In this document: positions 1 through 11,294 of the stretch, in pieces
How positions within the stretch are numbered: the stretch's first letter is position 1
How the letters are laid out: every line of letters starts with the position of its first letter
Origin: Limnephilus marmoratus
Lineage: Eukaryota > Arthropoda > Insecta > Trichoptera > Limnephilidae
Direction of reading: 5' to 3'
Assembly: GCA_917880885.1 (NCBI GenBank)
Contig: OU862910.1
Coordinates: forward strand, 12,784,710 to 12,848,709
Length of the DNA: 64,000 nucleotides
The notes under the pieces: generated by a model
What the model was told of the DNA's origin: nothing
Database searches by the model: none
Seen by the model: the letters and a program-made list of their open reading frames with translations, nothing else
Position numbers and translations under genes: made by a program

Positions 1-840
1 CATTTTGAATGGACTACGCGTTTGCATCTTTGTTTATAAAGGGCATTCATGTAACCACAAAACTATGCCGATCCAAATAATATATTTGCGATAAAACAAA
101 AACGGAAAGTTCCTTCTTCATGAGTGTTTGTAATAGGATGTGGGTACCTTTATCAATTTCATTTGAGAGGCAGATTTTTATCATCGAGATGAAATTACTA
201 GAATAATGTACTAGAGTATCAAAAACCTATTAAGTTGGTAGGTAATTATCTTAGGATTCTTTCAAAGTTGTTAATAGAAGTGTTTTTTCCCTTGATTCAA
301 ATAATTTACTTACCAGTTGTTTCACAAAATTTTAACAATTCATCAAATTTCAAAGTTAATTTTCAAGTTCTGTGAACGTTCTATTCAAGTTCTGTTATAA
401 TACCAGTTCTGTGAAAAAACTGACCTATAATGATTTAATGACTTTAATGATTGAAAATTAAGTTCGATATTTGATGAAATTTTCTAATTTTCAGCATTCT
501 GTTGTGTATATTTTTATATGTGAAAAAATGCAAGAAAAACCAAATATTCGTTTTTCGAATGCTATTAATACGAACAGCATAGGTCACCAGCAAAGATATT
601 GTTATATAAAAGATGTGTTATCCGCAGTTTTTGCTGGGTGGTACAGTGTTTCCTGGTGTCGCCGATATTAGTAACCAATACTTCTGCACATCTTCAAAAA
701 ATCAACTAAATGAATGAATTCTTTCCGTATTCAAATTCCCAGTAGTTGTCCGCCGACAGTCGGGACAATCATAGCATATCTCTTATAGTTCAATATCTTT
801 GGTCACCAGAGACCATACCGTAGACCATACCCAAAGGAAT
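1..840. other. Unassigned AT-rich sequence
   Basis: I see no coding region, RNA gene or repeat termini that I can name. The only open frames are short and of AT-rich composition. Confidence 0.5.
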
Positions 841-868
841 TTCGTATTTAAAATTAAAATTTGAAATT

Positions 869-1040
869 ATAACAAGGGCCCGCAACCCGAATTTCTACCG
901 ATTTCTTACATATCTCCCTTAAACACGGTAAGATTTAAAGCTCTTAAAAAATATATATGTTATTCTTGAAGATAATATCTAGACATTGCCCGCGCCGAAA
1001 CGCAAATGATAGAAAAAAATCTCATAAATTATATTATAAA
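869..1040 (+). mobile_element. MITE core, copy 1, left part (interrupted)
   Basis: This is the left portion of a ~430 bp repeat also found at 25540-25965, 55790-56215 and, as a fragment, 58861-59023. It shares the blocks CCCGAATTTCTACCG and CGAAACGCAAAT with the 25.5 kb copy. The copy is split by the LINE at 1041-6050 and resumes at 6051. The last nine bases, TATTATAAA (1032-1040), recur at 6051-6059 and are read as the LINE target duplication. The core has imperfect inverted ends of the form GCGCCGC/ACC, so it behaves like a non-autonomous DNA element; I cannot name the superfamily. Confidence 0.8.
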
Positions 1041-1470
1041 AATAAATTTTTTTTTTTATTTTTATTTAATAAATTTTACAAAAATTTCATGTTTTTGTGT
1101 ATAAATAAAGTTTTTTGAAAAAAAAAAATATACATTATTTAATACGTCTTACACCTTTTTTTAGAGCAAAGCTCGTGTTAAAAAGGCGGAGACAACGAAT
1201 GTAGATATTAATTTTTATGTAAGTTTAAATAATATATAATTTTTTTTTTATATACATATAGATCAATTGATGGATAATTAACAGTATACAAAGAAAAAAA
1301 AAATCGTATATATAATAATATGCATCTATAGTTTTATAAAATATATAAAACATAAGCAGAAAGAAGAGGATATAAAAAAGAAAGGTAAAAATTAAAGAAA
1401 GAAAAAGGATATCAGATGTTACAATTGTGTTTATAAATAAAATATTATAAGATGTAGTGATTGTGATAAG

Positions 1471-4449
1471 TTATATATAAAGAGCTTTAATTGATTTTTT
1501 GAATTTTTTATAATTTGTTTCCAATCTTAAATTAACTGGTAATTGGTTAAACCATTTAACTCCAATATATTTATAGTATTGTTGAGCTGTGGTGGTGTTA
1601 CAACGCGGGACAGTCATAGAGCCCAGGATATTTGTTCTCATGCTGCTTGAAAAAGGAGTGAAGCTCTCATTATTGAAGCAATCTTTGTGTATTTGTAGAA
1701 TTGTAATTTTTTTATAAATAACATGAAGTGAAGGTACTTTAAAATCTTGAAATAATTTGATAGTGGGGTAATCATATGGCTTTTTTAAAATTATTTTTAT
1801 AATTAATTTTTGAATGATTTCCAATGGTAAAAGAGAAGTTTTGAATGCACCGCCCCAACCAACAATTCCATACTGTAGCACTGATTGGATTAAGGAAAAG
1901 TAAATAGTTCTTAACATACTAATATTTAAAATGTTTCGAATTCTAATGAAAATGTACACTAATTTTCTTAGTCTCTCAACTGTTGTGCTGATTTGCATCT
2001 TCCACTTTATGTTACTGTCTATAGTAACCCCAAGGTATTTAACATTGGTTTTAATAGTGAGTACAGAGCAATCAGGTTTACATATATATGAATTTGAATT
2101 ACAATTATATGAGTGTATACATATATTTAGATTTTCAGGGGTAGCCTTTTTAGTCAGAGTGAAAGGAATTACAAAAGTTTTATCTGTATTCAGAGATAGT
2201 AAATTTTGATCAAACCATTTTTTAATTAAATTTATATCTGATTCCGCCGTTCTCTGAGTTTCATTCCACGTTGATCCCTCAGCTAAAATTGCTGTGTCAT
2301 CAGCGTAAGATATTATTTTGGATTTAATGGTGAGTTTAAAAATATCATTAACATAAATGATAAAGAGAATTGGTCCCAATACTGTTCCCTGCGGGATTCC
2401 AAATTTACTGATTTGAGAATCGCTAAGAAAACCATTTAATTTGACAAATTGCTCTCTATGAAATAGGTAATTTTCGATCCACGTTAGGGCATTATTGGTT
2501 ATACCAATTTTCTTTAGTTTAGAGATAAGATTCGAATGTGATATACTGTCAAAAGCTTTTCGTAAGTCGACAAATATTCCAATACATTTTTTTTTGTTAT
2601 CTAAAGATTTATATATTTCAGATGTTAGGTCTACGATAGCATCTTGAGTGCTCAAATTTTCTCTAAAACCATATTGATGTGAATTTAATATATTATTTTC
2701 TTTTATAAATTTGAACATCTGTTTTTTTACAATTTTTTCAAATATTTTTGCAATATTTGAGGTAAGAGAAATTGGCCTATAATTATTACTAAGAAAGGGG
2801 TCACCGGATTTAAAAATAGGAGTAATAATAGTTTTTTTGTAATTTACTGGGAAGTTGCCATTTTCGAAACTTGTATTTATGATGTGTGCCAATGGTTTAC
2901 AAAGTGAATCAGAATTTTTTTTAAGAATTTCTACCGAAATATTGTCATAACCGGGGGAAGAATTACCTTTTAATTGATTAATAGTGTGTTTGATTTCATC
3001 AGCGTCAGTTCGTTGGAATTGTGTTAAGGTATTAAAAGGATTTGAAGGCGATGTATATAGTTCATTATTTTCGATGTTTTTAATTTTAAGTGCTAATTTT
3101 TCACCAACTGATCCAAAATAATTGTTGAAAATATTTGCACATTTCATTGGATCCGTGTTTACATCATAAATTTTGTTATCAATATCTGTAATTTTGTTTA
3201 TGTTAGATTTTTTAGGTTTTTTATTGATAATTTCATTGATAGTTAGCCATACCTTTTTATTATTGTTGCCAGCAATATTGATTTTTTCTTTATAGAAATC
3301 TTCTTTGGTTTTCCGGATAATGTAACACAGTTTATTTCTGAATTTTTTAAAATATTCGTATAGTTTATAGTTTTCTGGAAATTTTTTATGTTCCTTATAA
3401 ATTTTTTCTTTATGTCTAATTGAGAATATGATTCCTTGGGTGATCCACGGTTTTAATTTTTTAAATTTAGTATTTGGAGAGTATTTTATAATGGAAGAGG
3501 AGGATTTTATATGCTTATTTAAGATTGATTCAAAATTAAGTGAACATAAATCGGTGTTATTAGAGGATAAAACAGTTTCCCAATTTTCAGTGTTAAGGTT
3601 TTGTTGTAATTTTTCGTAATTAATAATAGTTTTTGGAAAATTATTGTGGGAGTAATTTTTCACATCTATTTTGTCAGTTTTAAAGGCTACAATGCATGTG
3701 TGATGATCAGTAATATTATTTTTCCAAATAATTGATTTTATTTTTTCAGTTTCATTAGTATTACACCAGATATGATCAATGCATGATGACCTTTGTCCAA
3801 GACATTCTCTCGTATATTTTTTTACACATGGTTTAAAGTTTAGTTCCGTTAATGTGTTGATATAATCAGTTTTTTCTTTATTTCTATTGTTTTCAAATTC
3901 ATCAGAAATATCGATATTGATATCGCCCACAACAAATGCATTTCGAGAACAATTTGTATTTAAAATAGATTTCAGATTCTCGGTGAAATTACTAATGCTC
4001 GAGTTATGTGTTCTATATAACGCTATTATATCAAATAAAGTGTTTTTTATATTAATTTGAATATGAAGACAGTTTACAAGATCGATATGTATTTCATTAA
4101 CGGAAATATTGTCATGAATACATTTTATAAAAACAATGATTCCGCTATTTTGATTAATTTTGTAAGTTGTAACAAAATTATTGTATCCAGGTAAATTATA
4201 GGTACCTGAGTAGCCGCTAATTCTGGCTTCTGATAACACAATACAATCCGGTTTATGGGCAAGTTCATTTAATGCGATTGTAAAATGATCAAAATTTTTA
4301 CAGACACTTCTGATATTTAAATGAAGGATTGTTAAAGATTTTGAGAGATTCATTTCTAATAGTATGTTATTACATTCGACACTAGATAAACAAATATCTT
4401 CCGAAATCTTGAAAGATGAATCTATATCTTCAAATAATGAGTCAGACAT
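1471..4449 (-). CDS. LINE ORF2: endonuclease and reverse transcriptase
   Basis: A 992-residue open frame. An apurinic-type (EEP) endonuclease occupies roughly residues 35-260, with LHLNIRS near 43, the metal-site motif LSEARIS, VVGDINID near 175 and SCIDHIW near 225. A reverse transcriptase follows at roughly 500-800 with FVDLRKAFDSISH near 628, GIPQGTVLGPILF and the catalytic SYADD near 715. The C-terminal part is the usual thumb and linker region. The protein nicks genomic DNA and reverse-transcribes its own RNA at the nick. There is no frameshift or internal stop and all the motif residues I looked for are present, so catalytic competence is plausible. It lies ~410 bp downstream of ORF1 in the same transcript direction. 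Confidence 0.92.
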   Translation of the reverse strand: MSDSLFEDIDSSFKISEDICLSSVECNNILLEMNLSKSLTILHLNIRSVCKNFDHFTIALNELAHKPDCIVLSEARISGYSGTYNLPGYNNFVTTYKINQNSGIIVFIKCIHDNISVNEIHIDLVNCLHIQINIKNTLFDIIALYRTHNSSISNFTENLKSILNTNCSRNAFVVGDINIDISDEFENNRNKEKTDYINTLTELNFKPCVKKYTRECLGQRSSCIDHIWCNTNETEKIKSIIWKNNITDHHTCIVAFKTDKIDVKNYSHNNFPKTIINYEKLQQNLNTENWETVLSSNNTDLCSLNFESILNKHIKSSSSIIKYSPNTKFKKLKPWITQGIIFSIRHKEKIYKEHKKFPENYKLYEYFKKFRNKLCYIIRKTKEDFYKEKINIAGNNNKKVWLTINEIINKKPKKSNINKITDIDNKIYDVNTDPMKCANIFNNYFGSVGEKLALKIKNIENNELYTSPSNPFNTLTQFQRTDADEIKHTINQLKGNSSPGYDNISVEILKKNSDSLCKPLAHIINTSFENGNFPVNYKKTIITPIFKSGDPFLSNNYRPISLTSNIAKIFEKIVKKQMFKFIKENNILNSHQYGFRENLSTQDAIVDLTSEIYKSLDNKKKCIGIFVDLRKAFDSISHSNLISKLKKIGITNNALTWIENYLFHREQFVKLNGFLSDSQISKFGIPQGTVLGPILFIIYVNDIFKLTIKSKIISYADDTAILAEGSTWNETQRTAESDINLIKKWFDQNLLSLNTDKTFVIPFTLTKKATPENLNICIHSYNCNSNSYICKPDCSVLTIKTNVKYLGVTIDSNIKWKMQISTTVERLRKLVYIFIRIRNILNISMLRTIYFSLIQSVLQYGIVGWGGAFKTSLLPLEIIQKLIIKIILKKPYDYPTIKLFQDFKVPSLHVIYKKITILQIHKDCFNNESFTPFSSSMRTNILGSMTVPRCNTTTAQQYYKYIGVKWFNQLPVNLRLETNYKKFKKSIKALYI

Positions 4450-4857
4450 AAGAGTATTTTAAAAGTATAGAATAATAAAAAAATTGATTTTGACATTATC
4501 GTATTGTTGAGAATGTAATTGAAGGAGAAAAAATTATTTTAGGAGAAAAAAGTGTTCGTCGAGTTATACATATTAAACAGTAATAGAAAGTATTAACAAA
4601 AACTCTCAATATAAAATACATATTTATCTTAGATTTACAGTTAGTGAAATAAATATTCATAGAACGACCTGTAACAGTTGTATTTGACATGGTCAAATAT
4701 TTTCGTAATAATAGTAAGATGTATTTAATGTATGTAGCAATAATATTTATTTTAGTTTGCATTTTGAAATCATTTATGCAGTGTAAATATATAATGAGGG
4801 TAATTAGTACGTGAGTAGTACGTGAATAGTTACTTATGTATCATACTTCTACTTACT

Positions 4858-5898
4858 TTACGAATAATCGATTTTGTCTTGAGCGATTCTAAGCATTTTA
4901 GCACGATATAGACATTTAATGCTGGATGCATTGTGATTAGTGTCATAACTTAGTTTGTAGTTTTTGTTTTGAAAAGAACAATTATTACATATAGGATCGG
5001 AGTTCTTGTTGGTACATTGTTGAAAGTTGTGGTTTCCAGAACAGTGGCTACATGTAGCAGCATTTGTTTTATCCAGACATCGGAGCGAAGTGTGACCGAA
5101 TCGAAAGCAATGGAAACATTGCGTGAGTACTTTGGCTTCCTCCACCTTAACCCGCTGGTAGCTGATGTTAACTTTTTGTTTATTCAGTAGTAATTGTCTC
5201 ATGCTGCCACTAGTTTCCAGGACACAATTTTTTGAATATTTAGTTTTAAATGTTTTTAACATTTTAAGGGAGTCTAAGTCAGGATTCATTTTTAACATTT
5301 CCTCCAGGTCCGGGTTCTGTGCAATTAGGTTTGGTACAATATCATCATCTTGAATATCTTCATGTAGTCCTTTTAGAATGATCCTAGGTTTTCTCTTCTT
5401 TACTTCTTCAGCTTGGATGTTACGAAGATTTTCGTTAATCTCTTTTGACAATACTAAAGCATCGTTTTTTTTGGGGCAGTGTATAATCAGTCTATTTTTG
5501 CTTATTTTTTTAACTCCGTTTACTGCAATTTTCAGTTTTGCAGCAGAAATTTTTTTTGTGATTATTTTTTCAATGTCTTCTGATGATTTGTTTTTATCAT
5601 CAGAAGAAATAATAATTGAAAATTTATTTGTATCTTGAGGTAAATTATTTGTTGTTTTGGTTTCGTAACTTACAGGATAACTTCGGTTTCTGTTTTCTAG
5701 TCCTTTGGCATATTCTTCAGTTTTCGTTAGCAGTTGGTCTTTTAATTTGATTATTTCCTGTTGGTCCGATATTTTTTCTTTGTTGATTGTATTTTCAAGT
5801 TGTAAGAATTGTTTTTCAATCAAATTTTTGATTTTTATTTCTTTGATGTTCTTATATACATCACTCTTTAACGTCTCCAAAATTTCGGTTAGCGACAT
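4858..5898 (-). CDS. LINE ORF1: gag-like RNA-binding protein with zinc knuckles
   Basis: A 346-residue open frame. The N-terminal ~80 residues are charged and likely coiled-coil (repeated E, K, I, L). A gag-like middle domain follows, with the run ILKGLHEDI near residue 175. The C-terminal third has three Cys/His clusters: CFHCFRFGHTSLRC near 262, CSHCSGNHNFQQC near 284 and a degenerate CNNC-x14-H-x5-C near 306. This order is typical of Jockey-type ORF1 proteins, which coat the LINE RNA. The start ATG follows a short leader containing CTTGCCCTAACCC. It is paired with ORF2 at 1471-4449. Confidence 0.88.
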   Translation of the reverse strand: MSLTEILETLKSDVYKNIKEIKIKNLIEKQFLQLENTINKEKISDQQEIIKLKDQLLTKTEEYAKGLENRNRSYPVSYETKTTNNLPQDTNKFSIIISSDDKNKSSEDIEKIITKKISAAKLKIAVNGVKKISKNRLIIHCPKKNDALVLSKEINENLRNIQAEEVKKRKPRIILKGLHEDIQDDDIVPNLIAQNPDLEEMLKMNPDLDSLKMLKTFKTKYSKNCVLETSGSMRQLLLNKQKVNISYQRVKVEEAKVLTQCFHCFRFGHTSLRCLDKTNAATCSHCSGNHNFQQCTNKNSDPICNNCSFQNKNYKLSYDTNHNASSIKCLYRAKMLRIAQDKIDYS

Positions 5899-6050
5899 AT
5901 TGGAGACCCCACTTATTGCGAGCGCAAAGGGTTAGGGCAAGCAGCACCCAACCCAGGAATTAATAATATACTGTCGCGATGCAGCGGTGCAGGCGTACGT
6001 TCCGGTTAAGGTTGAAACGTTGACTCAATAAAACACTTTGTATTACACCT

Positions 6051-6305
6051 TATTATAAACACGTTTGTTTCAGTTATTTTACAAGTTATATGTATGAAAA
6101 AATTCACAGTGTTTTTTTAAATGCTGTTTAAGACAATGCCCGCAAGATTTTTGCTCTATTTTAAACGAGTCGTGTTTTATTAAACATTTTCGGGATTTTC
6201 GCATCGATTTTTCGCTGTAAATGTTAGCGCTCTCCTCTAACATTGGTAATTTCGTATCTCTCCATCTTCTTCTTTTCGAGCCCGGTTGCAGAGCCTTAAA
6301 GTTTG
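6051..6305 (+). mobile_element. MITE core, copy 1, right part
   Basis: Continues the MITE core after the LINE. It shares ACACGTTTGTTTCAG, TTTGCTCTATTTTAA and GAGTCGTGTTTTATTAAA with the copies at 25.5 and 55.8 kb (reverse strand). It ends near CGAGCCCGGTTGC, matching the 55.8 kb copy. A 104-residue open frame across this stretch is judged spurious because the family is repetitive and non-coding elsewhere. Confidence 0.78.
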
Positions 6306-7080
6306 TTATGTTTACAACTGTAAATATTGTTAGGATTAAATGTACACTCAAGAACGAGGTTAAAAGAAGCATCGGGTTGTCTTCCACATGCAAATATTAC
6401 AATGAGCATTGGTCGATACTAGGAAGACGAATGCGAACAAGATGCAAGACGTGATACAATGTAGTCGAGCAGTATGTTAAAGTTATACGTTAAAGGTTTT
6501 GTACTGTACGTGCATTGTATCTACAATGTAAGTCATGTTTATAAGGATGCATTGTACAAATTGCAGGATGTGACTTTTACATACAATATTCTACCCCTCC
6601 GGGATTCCCCTTATGTGTATTCTTATTTTTATCCTCCCCAAGGAGTTGCCATTGCCACGTGACATCTTCGAGTGATTTTAGTCCTTTACTTCCTTTAGCC
6701 ATTAGACAGAATACACATCTTCTATTTCTCTTGACAAATACGCATTATTTGCAAAGGATAAAGGATCTGCTGGAACTAACATCCTGCTTATAATAATAAT
6801 AACAATACACTTATATTTCTTATATTGGTGATATTTCACCCTAAGTGCAGTGGTGTCATCACAATCCAAAGGGTGAATGAACTCGAACCAAAACAAAATT
6901 CTTTCATACTAACAAAAGATGCAGTCAAATAGTCTTCCGAAAATAATTACCACACTCGTTTTATTTTTTACTATTTTTGACATTAATATTTTGACTTTGG
7001 GATTTAACGCACAGGTTTGTTGGTTGGTAAGTGGTATGGCTTCCTCAATAATTTATTTTTCATTGAATAATAAATAAATA
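6306..7080. other. Unassigned sequence
   Basis: No recognisable gene or element ends. Confidence 0.5.
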
Positions 7081-7310
7081 ATATAGGGCGTCAATAAATA
7101 AATAAATAAAAAAAATTGAGATCCCTTTTTTATGTGAATACCTCACAAGAGTTCTAGTTGCTCCCGTCCTCCCACTCCGCCTCCTCCACCTCCCCCCCCC
7201 CCTAACCTCCCTCCCTCCCTTCCTCCCCCAACTCCCCCGCCCCCCTCCCCCCTCCCCTTCCCCCCTCCCCCCCTCGCCCCCTCTCTCCCTTCCCCCTCCC
7301 CCTCGATTAT
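7070..7310. repeat. AAAT microsatellite and pyrimidine-rich low-complexity tract
   Basis: An (AAAT)n stretch (about 7085-7120) is followed by a long C/T-dominated tract (about 7185-7310) with runs of C. The intervening text (TTGCTCCCGTC) resembles the SINE body at 63.15 kb. Glycine/arginine-rich open frames here are composition artefacts. Confidence 0.8.
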
Positions 7311-7423
7311 CTAAGACATGGTTGTTTCTTCGCATTAAAAAGTATCGTGAATGAGATTTCCGAATCATCGCATACATTTTTTTAAATCTATTCATTTGTA
7401 TTTACGTAAGAACACGGACTTAA

Positions 7424-8131
7424 GGTCCTTCCAGCGGCTGAGAATCCAAATTTCGTCGAAAAATAATTTCTTACGACCGTACAGGGCGGTTTCAATGAGA
7501 GAGTTTAATTATTCTACGTACCAGTTTTTTAAAATTATAACTAACCATCGATTTTATTTCATTCAAAATTTGCTTTAATTTATACCTTCATCCAAAAATG
7601 TTGAAAGGCGTGATCATAATACTATTAAAATTATGGACTTTTTGTAATTATTTTTTGATCATAAGCATTTATAACTTTTCATTAATGTCTAAGCAAAATA
7701 AAAATGAAAAAAAAAACTTAAATATATTAGATAATAAATAAATATATTAGTTTGTAAGACCATAAATAAATAGAAAACTGAAGTATTTTCGTCACAAAAC
7801 ACGTGCGCGGATCTTTTTTTTAATGATTTTATTTATACTAAAATTAATATTCTGAAACATAGCTTTCCCAGATAATTTATTGGTTTATTTTACTGCATAA
7901 TTATATGATTTGAAATGTGTGTTGTATAATACCAAAATATGTTTGAAAATTTAACAAATCTGCCAATGACCCGCGACCTTATTATATATCTGCCAACGAC
8001 CTTATTATACTAAAAATAAACATTTTTCTCAAAATTTAAAACATACCTCTATTTTTTGGTGGAAAAGAGTCAATACATCTAAAATTTGATATAAAATTGA
8101 CAGATTTCCGGTTTTCTCTGGTTATTCCCTC
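7424..8131 (+). mobile_element. piggyBac-type MITE, copy 1 (708 bp, TTAA ends)
   Basis: The body is bounded by TTAA at 7420-7423 and 8132-8135. The right end reads, in reverse, GAGGGAATAACCAGAG; the copy at 46837-47540 has GAGGGCATTACCAGAG at the same place and GAGCGTTTAACCAG at its left end. The two copies run in the same direction and are clearly similar throughout, for example in TATACCTTCATCCAAAAATG. There is no coding capacity. A TTAA target and GAGGG-type ends suggest mobilisation by a piggyBac-like transposase. Confidence 0.8.
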
Positions 8132-8135
8132 TTAA

Positions 8136-9080
8136 TGATTTTATTAAAAAACACCCTTTTCGCACTGGTTTGTTAAACATTATGGATGCAAAAAATTAGT
8201 GAATTATGGAACAATATCGTACAGCATGTGAATTCAAATAATAATACACTACAGAAATCCTTACAAACATGTAGGTTCACGCAATAAATCTTGCATGACG
8301 TTGGGAGAAAAAAAGAATTACGTTTGAACAAAATACCGAAACATAAATCCTCCACAAGAATTACGTTTGTATTAAATATTCTGCCTGTTATAAATTGTCA
8401 GCTGCAGGGTTATACGTTCATCCAGAAGAAATTCCGAGGAACTTTGTAAATAAGGGCGGAGTTTTTTCAAGCAAGCTTTTTCATAGATTTGGAAATGATT
8501 GACCCCTTTGTTGAAGTCGCGGCCTTTCGGGTATGTGGAGATTGTGGATGTAGCTCTACGGACGGTTACCTTATTGGAGTAGTAAGTAGTAAGTAGATTC
8601 TGGCAGTGGCGTAGCGATCATTTGGGCAGCCCAGACTATTCCCAAGGGTCTGGGTCTCTAAGTAGCCCGTGCGAGGGCATTCAAAGACAAAAATGTATGT
8701 AGTATTATGTTAAAAATATGCAAAAATTCATTACGCTACTGAAAACTGTCTGGCTTTTTCCCTCTATGTTCTATGAGTTATACTGGGGCTATTGTTAACT
8801 ATGGACGTACACACGATGTGAGCTGAAGCAAAAAACCTCTCGAAGGCTTTTTATTTTATTTTTTAATTTTCTTGATTCGATATTTTTTTTATTAGTTGTT
8901 GAGAATGTTTCGACCACCATGATAGGCACATGCCTGTGTTGTAGTGTTAGGTATTTGGTAGTAGCTTTTGGTTTGCGTGACGTTATTAATAAATACATGA
9001 CTTTAACGTAGTGATTTCAACGTAACTATTAACAACGAAAAGTTTCTCAAGTCTATAATAATGAAACCAATTTAAATAAC
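8136..9080. other. Mostly unassigned; small CAGTGGCG-ended repeat at 8604-8741
   Basis: Within this stretch, 8604-8741 begins CAGTGGCGTAGCGATCA and ends, in reverse, CAGTAGCGTAATGAAT. These short inverted ends resemble hAT-type MITEs, but no 8 bp duplication is visible. Nothing else is recognisable. Confidence 0.4.
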
Positions 9081-9084
9081 TGAC

Positions 9085-9330
9085 CGGTCAGTGGTTGAGT
9101 AGGCATGGAGCTTGGGTCCCACCCGAGCGTCGCGTGTTCGATTCCTCGGCTGGCTAAGTCCTCCACCACAATACAAGCAAAATTTTCGGCTTTCTGTGGT
9201 GGTAATAGGAGATTTTCAAACATTATTGGGTTTTTCGTAAATCGGGAATGTTTGTCTTTCTTTAAAAAAAACTATCGTAAGCAAAAAAATTACCATTCCG
9301 AAGATAAGAGAATAATTGATTGAAACGGTT
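9085..9330 (+). repeat. tRNA-derived SINE
   Basis: It contains a pol III B-box-like GTTCGATTCC and an A-box-like upstream segment, then a body with CTCGGCTGGCTAAG and GGAGATTTTCAAA. A second copy lies at 18245-18440. SINEs of this form are transcribed by RNA polymerase III and retroposed by LINE enzymes. Confidence 0.65.
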
Positions 9331-9889
9331 TGTTCAGATAAATAAACAAGTGGAATGAATAGAGATTTTTACGGCCAAAAGATTGTAACGTGTTGCGCTA
9401 CCTCCTTCTTCAGCCAACGTTTCGGTCGGCATTAGATTGTCCACTATCAGAGCACATGTGTAATCGAAGATCGTAGTGAATCTACATTACGTAAGCACAC
9501 ACTCCCGGAGAATGGACAGTGTAATGCTGTCCGAAGAGTTGACTTAATAATGAGGTAACGCTACACGGCATAATAACCCAAAAATAAATCATGATAAAGT
9601 AGAATGATGTTTCAAATTGGTTTCACTGTACTCAATGAAAGAAAAAGACTATAATTAATTATCTGATAATAATAAATGTTTATTCCGGTACGTGGGGAGA
9701 ATAGTGCAATCCCACACATTCCATAAGGGTTATAATACATACACAAAATATTTTAAAGAGAAAAAAAAGAAAAGCAGGTGAATATGATTGTACATGAAAT
9801 AAAGATTCTAATAAAAATAAATAAAAAAAGTAATAATTGGCTTTGTGACCACATTAGGAGCCAGTATTTTTCTCCAGTGTGCATCAATG
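9331..9889. other. Unassigned sequence
   Basis: No supported feature. Confidence 0.4.
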
Positions 9890-10345
9890 CTGGATAATGG
9901 ACTGAGGCGGGTTTCCAAGAGCTGCTTAACCTTTCCCTCATTCCTGCCACCTTGGATCTAATAAGAAGGGGTTTTGGGAAGGAAAAAGGGTTTGAGGGGT
10001 GGTAGGAATCTGGGGTCAGTCTATCCAGGAGTGACGGACGTATGAATCTATCCCTCCCCCGCGGTGCAAGCCGATGTTCAGAGAGAGAGAGAGAGAGAGA
10101 GACAGTCCTGCTGGAGAGGTCAAGGTTTTGAGAGGTTAACCGGTTTCGAACCATTTGGGGTTACTTATGGCAGAAATGTACGCATACTCGCCTCCCAAAT
10201 TGAATCTTCCAATGAATCAAAATAATCGAAGCGGTGTGCAGTTTACAAGGTTGCCCCGGGTGGGAATTTATTGCTACCCCACTGCAGTCAAAGTATCCTT
10301 CTATCTGTTGGATCCCATCTGAATAAACTCTCGCCTTAAGAAGTA
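9890..10345 (-). mobile_element. 5'-truncated LINE 3' region (non-coding relic)
   Basis: On the minus strand it carries GTCACTCCTGGA, CCCCAGATTCCTACC and TTTTCCTTCCCAAAA, shared with the relic at 23745-24150. It also has a segment resembling the CACTTGGGGTGACTTATGGC part of that copy. A (GA)n run at 10079-10103 interrupts it. It is 3' UTR material of the LINE group whose coding ends are at 11.3 and 20.2 kb. Confidence 0.6.
10079..10103. repeat. GA dinucleotide microsatellite
   Basis: About twelve AG units in a row. Confidence 0.95.
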
Positions 10346-10349
10346 CCCG

Positions 10350-10850
10350 CACATTTTTCCTATGCTTACAGCATATTAAAGAACATAATTTTGTGCTTAC
10401 ACTTCCCGAGTATACCTGTCCCGTTCTAAGCCTGAATTAAGTGACAGTTTGAAAATTCCACCTCGCGAGTTCGCTTTTGATATAGAAGTACTGAGTATTC
10501 CGGGGCAACGCTGAAGGACGAAATTTTTATGTAAATAATTCACTTTAGCGAAGGTATTTCATACACATGTCTTCTTTGAATATTTATGTAACGTTCAAAT
10601 ATAAGGCACACTTTATTTGGGAGCGTTACAATTTTATTTTTACTGCCTAGGTGGCGGGAATATTCCATTCAGTTTGACATTCGTAACGAAGTTGTGTAAA
10701 AATTCGCTTACTCTTTTTATGATTAATAATATGTGGGTACTACGAGAATGTATTCTGTGTTTTTTTTTTATGCATACAATATTATTATCGTAACAATTGA
10801 GTAAATGTAGACTGTAGACTATAAGCCACGCGTTTCTTTTATACACCTGT
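10350..10850. other. Unassigned sequence
   Basis: Nothing recognisable on either strand. Confidence 0.4.
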
Positions 10851-10864
10851 TGACTTGAGTAGTA

Positions 10865-11141
10865 GGAAAGGAGTGTAAGGAGAATATATGACGCAAATGT
10901 GAATGGTAGAAGATGTCGAGGACGCCCAAGAAAGACATGGCACGACCAAGTGAATCAGATACTTGAGTCGGTCCATGTCAAGAGTCAGAATAATAGAAGA
11001 GAATGTATGAGACGTTGTATGAATGTAAACGAGGCAAGGAATGTGTGCCAAGACGCAAGACCGGGATGTTTGGCGGTCCGTCCTCTCTGCCTACCCCTGC
11101 GGGGAAACGGCGTGATGGTTAGTTAGTTAGTTAGTTAGTTA
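10865..11141 (+). mobile_element. 5'-truncated RTE-type LINE tail with 13 bp target duplication
   Basis: A 277 bp insertion flanked by GACTTGAGTAGTA at 10852-10864 and 11142-11154. It encodes the last residues of an RTE-type ORF (GRCRGRPRKTWHDQ) and a 3' UTR with CTGCCTACCCCTGCGGGG and GGCGTGATGG. It ends in a TTAG-repeat tail (GTTAGTTAGTTAG). The long exact duplication and the tail are what target-primed insertion of an RTE element leaves. A longer copy is at 48116-48891 and a decayed one at 33685-33880. Confidence 0.85.
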
Positions 11142-11294
11142 GACTTGAGTAGTAAGAAAATAAGTTTAAATGAGATCGAATGTATTTTTGGCATGATGAT
11201 TAAATTAGGTAGTTGTTTTTACGACTCCAGATACTAATATCTACAGCCTGTATGTCGGACGAATATCTAAAGCTCATATGTTGGACTAATATCT

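Larger units (their letters stand above)
1041..6050 (-). mobile_element. Near full-length non-LTR retrotransposon (Jockey-type), two ORFs
   Basis: A 5.0 kb LINE on the minus strand. From its 5' end at 6050 it has a ~150 bp leader, ORF1 (5898-4858), a ~410 bp spacer, ORF2 (4449-1471) and a ~430 bp AT-rich 3' region ending in an A-rich tail (T-rich on the plus strand, 1044-1070). It is flanked by the 9 bp duplication TATTATAAA at 1032-1040 and 6051-6059. The flanks together rebuild a MITE core whose uninterrupted homologues are at 25.5 and 55.8 kb, which fixes the insertion point. Both ORFs are open, so the copy looks young. Clade assignment beyond Jockey/CR1-like is uncertain. Confidence 0.85.

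Noticed and set aside
6079..6393. 104-residue minus-strand frame
   Set aside because: Lies over the non-coding MITE core, which has stops at the other copies.
7060..7395. 111-residue glycine/arginine-rich minus-strand frame
   Set aside because: Produced by the pyrimidine-rich tract; no domain.
8604..8741. Confident hAT call for the CAGTGGCG-ended 138 bp repeat
   Set aside because: The flanking 8-mers (GATTCTGG and AAAACTGT) do not match.
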